DNA from: a virus
DNA length: 41,235 bases
Direction: 5' to 3' (one strand)
IMG/VR virus record: IMGVR_UViG_3300017528_000210
Span: 1-41,235 of that record
Notes under the pieces: model-generated
The model's input: the letters and a program-made list of their open reading frames with translations, nothing else
What the model was told of the DNA's origin: nothing
Databases searched by the model: none
In this document: piece by piece, positions 15,239-22,064 of the stretch
Layout of the letters: every line of letters starts with the position of its first letter
How positions within the stretch are numbered: the first letter of the stretch is position 1
Made by a program: the position numbers and the translations under genes

Positions 15239-15279
15239 CAGTCGTATGAACTACGGCACTCAGTAAAGAGGATTTGTCG

Positions 15280-15459
15280 ATGCAACCAGGAGCGAAAAGA
15301 AGAAGAGGCGGACGACCACCAAGGAAAGACCGGCCAAGAAAAACAACGATACTTTTGGCCAATAAGCTGAAACAGCTCGGTTTTGAAATTGCAAGCAAGC
15401 GCAGACAATCATTTGGGCGGTTGGTTGAAGATTTAATCATAAAAGAGGGCATGCGATGA
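15280..15459 (+). CDS. Basic RHH-like protein
   Basis: 59 residues: a strongly basic tail (GAKRRRGGRPPRKDRPRK) then KTTILLANKLKQLGFEIASK and RRQSFGRLVEDLIIKEG, typical of RHH DNA-binding proteins. ATG at 15280 follows an AGAGG at 8-12 bases; a TTG six bases earlier is a weaker start. ATGA overlap with the next gene. Confidence 0.6.
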   Translation: MQPGAKRRRGGRPPRKDRPRKTTILLANKLKQLGFEIASKRRQSFGRLVEDLIIKEGMR

Positions 15460-15818
15460 GCGCCGCGATGAAACAACTGGAAAGGGAGATCCTTTGCCTC
15501 GCGGAGAAGGTGCGGCGGGTGGACGGGCTGGAACTGATGACAACCAGCAACGCGGCGAACCTGTTGAAAACCTCGCGCAAATGGGTGCGGGAAAATCTCC
15601 CCCTGGTTGTTCTGGGGCAAAAGGGCCGCCGTGTGCGCGTTGCGGACATTGAAGCATTTCAATCGCGGCGAACGCTTCAGCCGGTAGGCACGTATTTCGC
15701 AAAGATGGGCGCCAAAGGTGGCAGGAAAAGCCGGCGCCGGCTCACGAAGAAGGACGCCAGTGAGATGGCGCGCAAACGCTGGGCGCCCAAACGAACCGAT
15801 GAAAACAACAGTCGATAA
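15456..15818 (+). CDS. Helix-turn-helix DNA-binding protein
   Basis: 120 residues. ELMTTSNAANLLKTSRKWVR then LPLVVLGQKGRRVRVADIEA is an excisionase-type HTH with its wing (residues ~27-70). The C-terminus (MGAKGGRKSRRRLTKKDASE then MARKRW) is a basic motif resembling the GGKARA-type tails of small DNA-binding proteins. Likely a transcription or recombination accessory factor. Confidence 0.6.
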   Translation: MSAAMKQLEREILCLAEKVRRVDGLELMTTSNAANLLKTSRKWVRENLPLVVLGQKGRRVRVADIEAFQSRRTLQPVGTYFAKMGAKGGRKSRRRLTKKDASEMARKRWAPKRTDENNSR

Positions 15819-16137
15819 GGAGCTCAAGCGCAAAATCACCGAGCGATGGAAGATCCTGGCCTGTGGTATCGCCCAATTGGATGTCGCAGAAATGACCGCT
15901 TTCGCGCAACTGGACTACATCCTGAGTGAAGCGGGATTGCTGGCGCGGCCGCGCAAGCGGAGAAGAATCTCGCCGGACAGCGAGGCCCACGCAATTAGCG
16001 TTGCCGAGGCCCAAACTGCAAAGGCAGAGAGCGATAGTGCCCCTACCCTGAGTCGCTCCGGGGTAGGGGAACGCTTTGATGAGGCAGGTAAAGACGAGAA
16101 GTGGGAGGCGCCACGTTACGATAAGGAGGAGGTATGA
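15799..16137 (+). CDS. Hypothetical protein with polar C-terminal half
   Basis: 112 residues from the ATG at 15799, which overlaps the upstream gene by 20 bases; the frame is open further upstream but those codons overlap the HTH gene. A helical N-terminus (LKRKITERWKILACGIAQLD) precedes a Ser/Glu/Lys-rich tail. AAGGAGGAGG at its 3' end is the ribosome binding site of the next gene. Confidence 0.5.
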   Translation: MKTTVDKELKRKITERWKILACGIAQLDVAEMTAFAQLDYILSEAGLLARPRKRRRISPDSEAHAISVAEAQTAKAESDSAPTLSRSGVGERFDEAGKDEKWEAPRYDKEEV

Positions 16138-16520
16138 ACATCAATGACGCATTTCCGAGCAAATATCTTAAAGCCGGTGATCTGCCGGATGAAGGGTCGC
16201 AATCGGTGACGATCGAAAAGATCGCGCTGGAGGAGATCGGCCGGGACCGGGAAACCAAGCCGGTGATCTACTTCGAGGAGTTTAACAAGGCCCTGGTATG
16301 CAACAAGACGAATGCCAGAACGATTGCCAGGGCGATTGGGTCTGAGGATTTCGACGATTGGATCGGCCACAAGATCAATCTTTACCGGGCTGAAGTGGAG
16401 TTTCAGGGGGAAATGGTGGAAGCGATCCGGGTTAGGTCTGATAAGGCAGCTAAACCGGCAGTCAAACCCGTAGCAGCAAAGGTGATCGAGGATGACAACG
16501 ACGACGAAATCCCCTTCTGA
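16134..16520 (+). CDS. Single-stranded DNA-binding-like protein
   Basis: 128 residues. MNINDAFPSKYLKAGDL and VCNKTNARTIARAIG with WIGHKINLYRAEVEFQGEMV are typical of a phage family I recognise as OB-fold/SSB-like. The last residues, EDDNDDEIPF (119-128), copy the acidic DDDIPF tail by which SSB recruits partner proteins. A strong AAGGAGGAGG precedes the ATG at 16134, which overlaps the previous stop. Probably coats ssDNA during phage replication or recombination. Confidence 0.65.
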   Translation: MNINDAFPSKYLKAGDLPDEGSQSVTIEKIALEEIGRDRETKPVIYFEEFNKALVCNKTNARTIARAIGSEDFDDWIGHKINLYRAEVEFQGEMVEAIRVRSDKAAKPAVKPVAAKVIEDDNDDEIPF

Positions 16521-16785
16521 AAAGGCAGAGGGAGTTACCGAAGTGTCCATACTCCGAAGTGCTTCTACGAAGGATGTACCGGATGGTGTAACACAAGTCC
16601 GGAAGCATCTGATGAAGGCCAGCAATTTGTATCTCTTGTGTGTGGCGGCTGTCGACAAGGTAATTGCGCCCAAGGTGCCGCAGATCGCGCAAACAAGTGA
16701 GATGTTTCAGGCAGCAGTAGGCACCTTGTTTATCGAAGCATCGCGCATTGGCTTTGTGGAAAAGATGCCCGGAAAGCCTTTATGA
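16492..16785 (+). CDS. Hypothetical helical protein
   Basis: 97 residues, start inside the SSB-like tail (29-base overlap). The core (VRKHLMKASNLYLLCVAAVD then MFQAAVGTLFIEASRIGF) is amphipathic helix. Not recognised. It precedes the cryptic Lys/Arg ORF by five bases. Confidence 0.45.
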   Translation: MTTTTKSPSEKAEGVTEVSILRSASTKDVPDGVTQVRKHLMKASNLYLLCVAAVDKVIAPKVPQIAQTSEMFQAAVGTLFIEASRIGFVEKMPGKPL

Positions 16786-16790
16786 AATAA

Positions 16791-17022
16791 GTGAGTCAGA
16801 ATAAGAAAAAAACCCACGGCAGCAAAGCGAGCCAATAAGGATAAGAGATCCACGCGCGTCAAGCGAGCCAACAACGCAAAGAAACCCAGTGACCCAAAGC
16901 AAGTCAGCACCCGAAAGAAATCCAAGCACAATAAGCGAGCCACCAATGCCAAGAAACCCACCTGGCGCAAGCGAGCCAAAATGGAAAAGGAACCCAACCT
17001 CAAAAAGCGAACAAAACCATGA
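16791..17022 (+). CDS. Lys/Arg/Ala-rich histone H1-like small protein with an apparent frameshift at A7
   Basis: A continuous frame ends in TGA at 17020-17022 and encodes repeated units like KRANKDKRS, KRANNAKKPS, KRATNAKKPT and KRAKMEKEP, like histone H1 tails or AlgP-type bacterial proteins. It has no start codon in its own frame after the TGA at 16792. A GTG at 16791 (next to the previous stop) reads VSQNKKK and then meets the A7 run at 16806-16812; deleting one A, or slipping +1, joins the two into about 76 residues. So this is a sequencing indel, programmed slippage, or a decayed gene. The stop overlaps the next ATG (ATGA), which argues it is translated. Likely DNA compaction or RNA binding. 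Confidence 0.5.
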
Positions 17023-17975
17023 ATAAAAAACTGTTAAAACAAAAGATAACGGAGAACCAGAACGGGGTCTGTGCGTTAACACAAACCCCGCTGGCTTTAA
17101 ACCAATCACTTAATGACACCGATCGCGTCAGGCCAAAAACGAGTGGCGGGATTTATTTACTGCCGAACACGCGGGTCGTCAATCCGCGCGCGCACATGCT
17201 GCGGCACGGAATCTTACGGACGCGCACGGAGATCATGGATGAAATCAAATCGGTTTTTGACGATCGGCTGCAAACGATGCGCTTAAAAAACAAGATCAAC
17301 AATCAGCTGTTGGCGTACCGGCGCCGAGTGGACACGGTTAATCCAGAGACAGAAGCGTTCCTGGAAAAGTCGCTTGAACCAATCGAGGCGCGGCTCGCGC
17401 GAATCGATGCCAATCTTAAAAAGCTTATTGGTGATCTCGGGAAGCGTGATCCTCTGGCGAAAACTGCGCTGGCAGTTCCGGGGATTGGCGAGATAACGAT
17501 TGCGGCGCTTGCTGTTTATGTCGATTTGCAGAAAGCCGATACACCGTCTGCGCTCTGGAAATACACCGGGCTGCACTGTTCATCGAGCGAGCGTTACACG
17601 AAAGGAATGGCTGGTGGCGGCAACCAGACGTTGCGGACTGTGCTCTGGACGTCGGCCGACAGTCTGATGAAGGGCAAGAATGGCTATCGGGCGATCTACG
17701 ACCACATGAAGAACCGGCTCGCGGTCTCCGAGAAAATTACAAACTCGCGAAACACGGAAGGCAAACTGGTCGAATCGAAGTGGCGGGACACTAAACCGAG
17801 TCACCGGCATGGTGCGGCGTTGCGAGCTATTATGAAGCAATTGCTGGCAGACTACTGGTTAATCGGGCGCGAGCTTGCCGGCCTGCCGCTCACAACTCCT
17901 TACGTCAATGATGTTCTTGGTCATAAAGATATTAGTCCGCCTACTGAGCGCGGTTGGATAATTGCAAATGACTGA
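17019..17975 (+). CDS. HNH-like domain fused to an IS110-type Transposase_20 domain
   Basis: 318 residues. Residues 14-66 look like a DNH/HNH nuclease: C18, D35 (DTDRVRPKTSGGIYLLPNTR), N50, H59/H63. Residues ~78-143 are a coiled coil. Residues 148-235 match Transposase_20 of IS110/IS116/IS902: a helix-hairpin-helix (AVPGIGEITIAALAV), the serine-bearing region LWKYTGLHCSSSERYTKG, GGNQTLRTVLW, then SHRHGAALRAIMKQLLADYW. The DEDD RuvC-like N-terminal domain of IS110 transposases is absent. No flanking IS ends are visible. It probably acts in phage DNA recombination or cleavage rather than as a free IS. Start overlaps the histone-like ORF; strong AAAAAACTG A-rich start context. Confidence 0.7.
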   Translation: MNKKLLKQKITENQNGVCALTQTPLALNQSLNDTDRVRPKTSGGIYLLPNTRVVNPRAHMLRHGILRTRTEIMDEIKSVFDDRLQTMRLKNKINNQLLAYRRRVDTVNPETEAFLEKSLEPIEARLARIDANLKKLIGDLGKRDPLAKTALAVPGIGEITIAALAVYVDLQKADTPSALWKYTGLHCSSSERYTKGMAGGGNQTLRTVLWTSADSLMKGKNGYRAIYDHMKNRLAVSEKITNSRNTEGKLVESKWRDTKPSHRHGAALRAIMKQLLADYWLIGRELAGLPLTTPYVNDVLGHKDISPPTERGWIIAND

Positions 17976-18129
17976 TTTGAGCCAGCAAACCGCGGAGCTA
18001 CTCAAGGCACTCAACATGTTACACAACGACATTTCTGCCATGAACCTAACGACAATGATCTCGGCTACGGTGATAACTGCCTTGTTATTGATCCTGGCAT
18101 TTCATACTTCGAAGCCGAAGGCGAAGTAG
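17968..18129 (+). CDS. 53-residue single-TM protein
   Basis: ATG at 17968 overlaps the previous stop by 8 bases. A helical polar N-terminus (TDLSQQTAELLKALNMLHND) precedes one membrane helix (TMISATVITALLLILAF). The last residues HTSKPKAK and TAG are encoded by a palindromic repeat. Candidate holin/antiholin-like or superinfection protein; unknown. Confidence 0.6.
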   Translation: MTDLSQQTAELLKALNMLHNDISAMNLTTMISATVITALLLILAFHTSKPKAK

Positions 18130-18133
18130 TATG
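18104..18133. repeat. Palindromic junction repeat, copy 6
   Basis: ATACTTCG-AAGCCGAAGG-CGAAGTAGTAT with TAGTATG at its end: stop of the TM gene and start of the zinc-ribbon gene, one base apart, on the plus strand. Confidence 0.9.
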
Positions 18134-18355
18134 ACTGAAGGCCAACGAAAACACATCAAGCGCATGATCGAATACGCGAACAGTCGTAACACGCAGACCT
18201 ACAATTGCCCGGTGTGTTGTGATGATATTTCAGTTCACGACAATCACCACGGCATTCTCAAATGTTCTAGCTGTGCCACCCGCTTAAGGGTTGAACGCGA
18301 CGCCCAGTTTGAAGGCGGCATGTGGCACGATCTTACCCGGCTGATACCAATATGA
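18131..18355 (+). CDS. Small zinc-ribbon protein
   Basis: 74 residues. CPVCCDDIS...CSSCATRL (residues ~26-50) gives a CxxC-x(n)-CxxC zinc ribbon. Start is the repeat-supplied ATG; the stop overlaps the next ATG at 18352. Unknown function. Confidence 0.6.
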   Translation: MTEGQRKHIKRMIEYANSRNTQTYNCPVCCDDISVHDNHHGILKCSSCATRLRVERDAQFEGGMWHDLTRLIPI

Positions 18356-18996
18356 TAAGTACTATGGACCAACCGCCGGACTGGGACAAGGAAAAGCATC
18401 ATCCGAGCTGTTCGCCTCACGACAGGGTTTTGGAGTGGCATTGCTGGCAGTGCGGAGCCAATGAATCGGCGGAAGCCTGGCACGACGCCGCTATCGCTGC
18501 CGAGCGTAATGACGCTTACGAGAAAGGATGCAAAGACACTTATGACATTATCGCAGAACGAAAACACACAGTCAACCAGACTGAGCCGCAGGAGTGGAGG
18601 CAAGAAGATTGCTCGGTGTGGGAAGGCAATATATTTGTCGGTCGCGCAAATACCGCATTCCAGGCGCAGCATTTCATTGACGCCCACAACGCCGCACTCG
18701 CCGCCGAGCGGGAGCTAGGCAAGCGCATGGAGGCAGCAGCGTTCGCGTATGGTGATGCAGAGCGCACGACGAAACCTTGCCCTGACCAACCGCAGGAGTG
18801 GACGCCGGAACAACAGCTATGGCGATCCTTGAGTGCGTTACGCCTAGAAGTTCCACAATCCATTGCCGACGATATATTACAAATTGCTCAGGCCGCGCTC
18901 GCCGCCGAGCGGGAAAAACGCAAGAAATTGTCCCAGTTGCTCGAAGGGGTTGAAATACCTTTCAATCTTCACGCTCAAATCAGGGAGTTACTGTAA
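18352..18996 (+). CDS. Hypothetical protein with internal duplication
   Basis: 214 residues from the ATGA-overlap start. It has an N-terminal Cys/His stretch (HPSCSPHDRVLEWHCWQCGA) and then two parallel blocks: QEWRQEDCSVWEG ... NAALAAERELGK and QEWTPEQQLWRS ... QAALAAEREKRK. This style (ALAAERE spacers) is common in phage early proteins of ill-defined function. Not recognised. Confidence 0.55.
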   Translation: MISTMDQPPDWDKEKHHPSCSPHDRVLEWHCWQCGANESAEAWHDAAIAAERNDAYEKGCKDTYDIIAERKHTVNQTEPQEWRQEDCSVWEGNIFVGRANTAFQAQHFIDAHNAALAAERELGKRMEAAAFAYGDAERTTKPCPDQPQEWTPEQQLWRSLSALRLEVPQSIADDILQIAQAALAAEREKRKKLSQLLEGVEIPFNLHAQIRELL

Positions 18997-19221
18997 ATGA
19001 GCGAGCGCCGTTACCAGATCTATATCGCAGGGGATATCCTGCACTCGCTTGCGCTCATTGCCAGGTCCAGACCGCCGAGTGAGGAAAACAGGTTTTCGAC
19101 TGCAGAAGACGTTGCCGAGGAGATGCTGTTGGCCGCTCTCAAAGAGAAATTTCCGCAGCTTTTCGATCACCAGAAAGCAGTAGCAAAAATGGAGCGGGAA
19201 TTGGTCAAATCACTCAAATGA
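18997..19221 (+). CDS. Hypothetical small helical protein
   Basis: 74 residues, directly abutting the previous stop. YQIYIAGDILHSLALIARSR then TAEDVAEEMLLAALKEKF and a basic C-terminus. Possibly an RHH-like regulator by helix layout, but weak. The stop overlaps the next ATG. Confidence 0.5.
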   Translation: MSERRYQIYIAGDILHSLALIARSRPPSEENRFSTAEDVAEEMLLAALKEKFPQLFDHQKAVAKMERELVKSLK

Positions 19222-19370
19222 TTCCGACGATCACAGATTACCTTTACCGGCTGCACCATTTCAAGCTGGAGATCCTGCTTGAGATGCAGAAAAAACGCGC
19301 CATCCGGCTTATCTGCGTGATCACCGCGCTTCTCACCGTCTCGGTGCTCTTATGGATCTTATCCAAATGA
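19218..19370 (+). CDS. 50-residue single-TM protein
   Basis: ATGA overlap at both ends. A basic N-terminal part (LYRLHHFKLEILLEMQKKRA) precedes one membrane helix (LICVITALLTVSVLLWIL). Second tiny membrane protein of the early arm. Confidence 0.55.
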   Translation: MIPTITDYLYRLHHFKLEILLEMQKKRAIRLICVITALLTVSVLLWILSK

Positions 19371-19582
19371 AAGGGCGTCCACAAACATTTCCACGCGAAC
19401 ATGAGGCCCGGGTAGTGCGCCACATCGAGCGTGTTCAAACGCTGAGCGCACTTCTCCAAACCCATGAACAGCTCGACGTTGCGGAGCAGGACTTTGAATA
19501 CATGCGCACCCTGCGAACCCGCATCAACAAGGTAAAAGCACAGCTCCGCAATATGGGCTGTGATTTATTTGTAACGCCATGA
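19367..19582 (+). CDS. Hypothetical coiled-coil small protein
   Basis: 71 residues from the ATGA overlap. Helical throughout (RVVRHIERVQTLSALLQTHE then LRTRINKVKAQLRNMG). Not recognised. Overlaps the next gene by 4 bases. Confidence 0.5.
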   Translation: MKGRPQTFPREHEARVVRHIERVQTLSALLQTHEQLDVAEQDFEYMRTLRTRINKVKAQLRNMGCDLFVTP

Positions 19583-19779
19583 CTAAGGCCGTTTGGAAAA
19601 GTAAACCAATCAAGTCAACGTGCGAGGTCTGGATTGACGGCAGTCGCACTGAGTGCGGGCAACCCACTACTCACGTTTATCCTGCAAGTGGCGGTGGCTA
19701 TGCCTCGCTCTGTCGCGATCATGCTCGAAAGCATCCCGAAGCATGGCCAATTCAAGAAGTCGACGAGGAGGTACGCTAA
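19579..19779 (+). CDS. Tiny zinc-binding protein (paralog 1 of 3)
   Basis: 66 residues. C-x9-CGQPTTHVY ... SLCRDHARKHPE: two Cys, then Cys and His near a LCRDH motif. The same pattern recurs at 19787 and 21167. Unknown function. Confidence 0.5.
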   Translation: MTKAVWKSKPIKSTCEVWIDGSRTECGQPTTHVYPASGGGYASLCRDHARKHPEAWPIQEVDEEVR

Positions 19780-19786
19780 AAACGCC

Positions 19787-20002
19787 ATGACCAAACGCCT
19801 CGAAAAATTCATCCTTGCGTCGCAGCCACGCTGCCAAATGCCAGACAAAAGCGGCGCCGTGCGCTGCAAGAACAAAGCTACCCGCGTCACGGAACTCCGG
19901 CATAGCAAGGGATTCATCTACGCAGTAGAACTCTGCAACGATTGCGCGAGTTATGTGCGCAAACACACTGCTCCGCCAAGGCTACGCAGTGCAAGCCAAT
20001 GA
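19787..20002 (+). CDS. Tiny zinc-binding protein (paralog 2 of 3)
   Basis: 71 residues from ATG at 19787, chosen over a longer open frame that overlaps the previous gene. PRCQMPDKSGAVRCKNKATR ... ELCNDCASYVRKH mirrors the neighbour at 19579. Its C-terminus APPRLRSASQ is read from a palindromic repeat. Confidence 0.5.
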   Translation: MTKRLEKFILASQPRCQMPDKSGAVRCKNKATRVTELRHSKGFIYAVELCNDCASYVRKHTAPPRLRSASQ

Positions 20003-20033
20003 ATACTTCGAAGCTCGAAGAGCGTAGTAGTAT
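19966..20033. repeat. Palindromic junction repeat, copy 7 (two units)
   Basis: CACTGCTCCGCC...GGCTACGCAGTG at 19966-19992, then ATACTTCGAAGCTCGAAGAG ending GTAGTAGTAT at 20003-20033. The units encode the C-terminus of one gene and the N-terminus (NTSKLEERSSIR) of the next. Confidence 0.85.
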
Positions 20034-20226
20034 CCGCACGCTGACCCTGCGCTTCGGTTCCCGCGAAACCGCGCGTCGCTTCTACAAACTTTGTGAGCGC
20101 CATGGCTATCAACCGGCCTATTACCGGGATGAAAACTGGTACGTCCTCTCAGCCATCTTCCCCAACAAAGCCGCGCGGTCCAAACTCATCGCCCTCTGGG
20201 CAAAAGAAAGCATGATCGTTGACTGA
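19999..20226 (+). CDS. Hypothetical protein with repeat-encoded N-terminus
   Basis: 75 residues from an ATGA overlap. Core: TLTLRFGSRETARRFYKLCE then YRDENWYVLSAIFPNKAA, an alpha/beta small domain. Residues 2-12 come from the palindromic repeat. Not recognised. Confidence 0.5.
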   Translation: MNTSKLEERSSIRTLTLRFGSRETARRFYKLCERHGYQPAYYRDENWYVLSAIFPNKAARSKLIALWAKESMIVD

Positions 20227-20254
20227 AAGCAAAAGCACTGAAAGGAGGAACATA

Positions 20255-20347
20255 ATGTCAACCACAACAACCGAATCGCCTGAACCCGAACCACAACCAC
20301 CACCCCCGCCATCAAATCCAGCGATCGTATTGCCGGAAGAGGTCTAA
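20255..20347 (+). CDS. 30-residue Pro/Thr/Glu-rich peptide with strong SD
   Basis: MSTTTTESPEPEPQPPPPPP-type sequence ending VLPEEV. AAAGGAGGAA lies 5-14 bases before the ATG, as strong as any in the window. Stop directly abuts the next start. Second tiny Pro-rich gene (see 2910). Function unknown. Confidence 0.5.
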   Translation: MSTTTTESPEPEPQPPPPPSNPAIVLPEEV

Positions 20348-20557
20348 TTGAAAACATTTCGACGCGGGCAATCAGTAACAGTTACAAACATCGGGCATCC
20401 GCTAATCGGAAAAAGCGGCGTGGTAATGCGCTGCCGCTTCGCTGATAACGGGGCGTGGGTTGCAATGAACGATCCTTTGCCGGCTCACTTAGCTAGTTTC
20501 CCGCCAGGCGACGATCGCAGAAATCACATCATCCTTTATCCAGAGGAATGCGAATGA
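20348..20557 (+). CDS. Hypothetical small beta-rich protein
   Basis: 69 residues from TTG at 20348, immediately after the Pro-rich peptide. RRGQSVTVTNIGHPLIGKSG then VVMRCRFADNGAWVAMND has KOW/SH3-like strand spacing. Weak support for a fold; translation likely coupled. Confidence 0.45.
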   Translation: MKTFRRGQSVTVTNIGHPLIGKSGVVMRCRFADNGAWVAMNDPLPAHLASFPPGDDRRNHIILYPEECE

Positions 20558-20574
20558 CTGAAGGACAATAAAGG

Positions 20575-21177
20575 GTGAAGCGCTTTACAGAAACCACCAA
20601 ATGGGTGGATCCCTGGTTCATGGATCTCCCAGTCAAATACAAGGCTTTCTGGTTCTATATTTGTGACCAGTGCGATTGCGCCGGCTTCTGGGAACCTAAC
20701 ATCCGACTCGCCGTCGCCCAAATCGGCGAACACCTCGAATTTGACGAAATCTTGCAAGTTTTCGTCAATCGCATCATTCAAACAGACGATGGCAAACTTT
20801 GGGTCAAAAACTTCATCCGCTTTCAATACGGCCTCGAACTTAATCCGCTAAACACGGCTCATCTCGGCGTTCTTAAACGTCTTGAAATCAATAACCTAGA
20901 CTCACCAGTCCGCGTTACTCCAAAGGAAGGGGTTAAAAGAATCTCCAAAAATTCTTTTAAGCCCCTTCCTAGGGCCTTTAAAGGCCCTAAGGATAAGGAT
21001 AAGGATAGGCAGCCCCTTGCTAGCCCCTACCAAGCCCCTAACAAGGACCTAGCCCCTACCAAGGACCTTCCTAGCCCCTTGTCTGATGAAGATCGCGCTA
21101 AAGCTCAACAACTCGCCCACGATCATGTCATCGAACTCCGTAACAAACTCAACAGAACCGGACAGGATGCAATTTAA
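20575..21177 (+). CDS. Replisome-organiser-like replication protein
   Basis: 200 residues from GTG at 20575 with GAAGGA upstream. The N-terminal ~100 residues (TTKWVDPWFMDLPVKYKAFW, CDQCDCAGFWEPNIRLAVAQ, LWVKNFIRFQYG) match the winged-helix N-domain common in phage replication initiators/DnaD-like proteins. The C-terminal part is low complexity because it is encoded by iteron-like repeats (20960-21079). No helicase is recognisable nearby. It would recruit the host replisome at the phage origin. Confidence 0.65.
   Translation: MKRFTETTKWVDPWFMDLPVKYKAFWFYICDQCDCAGFWEPNIRLAVAQIGEHLEFDEILQVFVNRIIQTDDGKLWVKNFIRFQYGLELNPLNTAHLGVLKRLEINNLDSPVRVTPKEGVKRISKNSFKPLPRAFKGPKDKDKDRQPLASPYQAPNKDLAPTKDLPSPLSDEDRAKAQQLAHDHVIELRNKLNRTGQDAI
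20960..21079. repeat. Iteron-like cluster, candidate origin of replication
   Basis: Six AGCCCCT copies at 20960, 21011, 21022, 21033, 21051 and 21073; two are full 18-bp units (21033-21050 and 21051-21068) differing at one base (AACAAGG versus ACCAAGG). A GGATAA triple at about 20991-21008 lies between the first and the others. As with lambda O, the repeats are inside the initiator gene. Confidence 0.6.
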
Positions 21178-21388
21178 ACGCTGCACAGCACTGATGCGAT
21201 GGGGCACGGGTTATACGAAGTACCATTGCCATGCAAAGGCGACCCACTGGCACAAAGAATTTGGCGATCTTTGCCGGGAACACGCAATCGAGCTTGGTTG
21301 CGAAGGAGTAAAGGGAATCAAGCGAATGGCACCGAAAAAAGCCAAACGTGGTCAGGAGAGGCGGGTTCGGACCTACCCTGTGTTATGA
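21167..21388 (+). CDS. Tiny zinc-binding protein (paralog 3 of 3)
   Basis: 73 residues from ATG at 21167, overlapping the replication gene by 11 bases. CTALMRWGTGYTKYHCHAKAT ... LCREHAIELG has the layout of 19579 and 19787. A basic C-terminus follows. Overlaps the next ATG by ATGA. Confidence 0.5.
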   Translation: MQFKRCTALMRWGTGYTKYHCHAKATHWHKEFGDLCREHAIELGCEGVKGIKRMAPKKAKRGQERRVRTYPVL

Positions 21389-21443
21389 ATACAGAGGACC
21401 CAAACGTAGTATTTCTTTACACTTTCAACGTTGCTCTACGGGC

Positions 21444-21656
21444 ATGGTCAACACAGCAGCCCGCCAATCAAAGCGTTTCTACGGGCATCCTGGAAAGCTT
21501 AACTATGTCGATAAGGTAGAGTGCTTTACATGCAAGCGTAACGCTTACTTGTTCAACGCTTTAGCAACAACATCATACAAGAGCACTAATGTGAAGTCGA
21601 CCATTCACCATCCCGTGCACAGGCTGACCATCCTTCACGTGACCGCCGGCGTATGA
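21444..21656 (+). CDS. Doubtful small ORF in a 317-bp weakly coding stretch
   Basis: 70 residues with one CxxC (VECFTCKRNAYLF). A competing 44-residue frame, 21385-21519, starts in an ATGA overlap with the previous stop. Between 21389 and 21705 neither frame is convincing; I see no promoter, terminator or RNA gene there. Confidence 0.3.
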   Translation: MVNTAARQSKRFYGHPGKLNYVDKVECFTCKRNAYLFNALATTSYKSTNVKSTIHHPVHRLTILHVTAGV

Positions 21657-21705
21657 GTTGCCTCGACTTTCCCAACATATCCGGCTTTCCGACTGCGAAA
21701 TAAAA

Positions 21706-21942
21706 ATGGAATCTGAGAATCAGTGGGTAAAAGCGTTCCGAAACGATAGTGGCTTGCTGAGTGTTTTGGATGAGCGTGAAATGTACATAATTTTTCAGCG
21801 TTTTGGTTTGGACCCAAATGGGAAGCCAAGAACGCTTCAGGAAGTTGGGAAGAAAATGGAGCTTTCACGGGAACGTATAAGGCAGATCCAAAACATCGCG
21901 TTGAGTAAGCTTCGGAGGAAAATCGCTGAGAAAACGCCGTAA
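21706..21942 (+). CDS. Sigma-70 region 4-only protein
   Basis: 78 residues from ATG at 21706 (an earlier TTG at 21658 is open). LDEREMYIIFQRFGL, TLQEVGKKMELSRERIRQI and QNIALSKLRRKI are the sigma-70 region 4 signature, the part that binds the -35 element. Regions 2 and 3 are missing. It could appropriate host RNA polymerase or act as an anti-sigma/co-sigma factor. It ends the early arm, facing the holin candidate tail-to-tail. Confidence 0.8.
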   Translation: MESENQWVKAFRNDSGLLSVLDEREMYIIFQRFGLDPNGKPRTLQEVGKKMELSRERIRQIQNIALSKLRRKIAEKTP

Positions 21943-22064
21943 ATGGCCTTAAATCGCGTTTTGAATGCAGTGCCGCGACTTTGGTATTAGCTGACGCTCA
22001 GAAGTGGCAAATCAATAGTGCGACGTTGCGGGAAACGGCATCCTGTGATGAAGCTCGATCCGGT
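21943..22064. other. Convergent gap without recognised element
   Basis: 122 bases between the early arm and the end of the late operon. A terminator is expected here, but I see no GC hairpin with a U-run. Confidence 0.5.

Noticed and set aside
16707-17109. Long hydrophobic minus-strand ORFs (LLARLTRVDLLSLLARF type)
   Set aside because: They are the antisense of the Lys/Arg/Ala codon repeats; no start context and the plus-strand frame has coupling.
20960-21079. CRISPR array
   Set aside because: Repeat units are contiguous and 18 bp with no unique spacers; iterons fit better.
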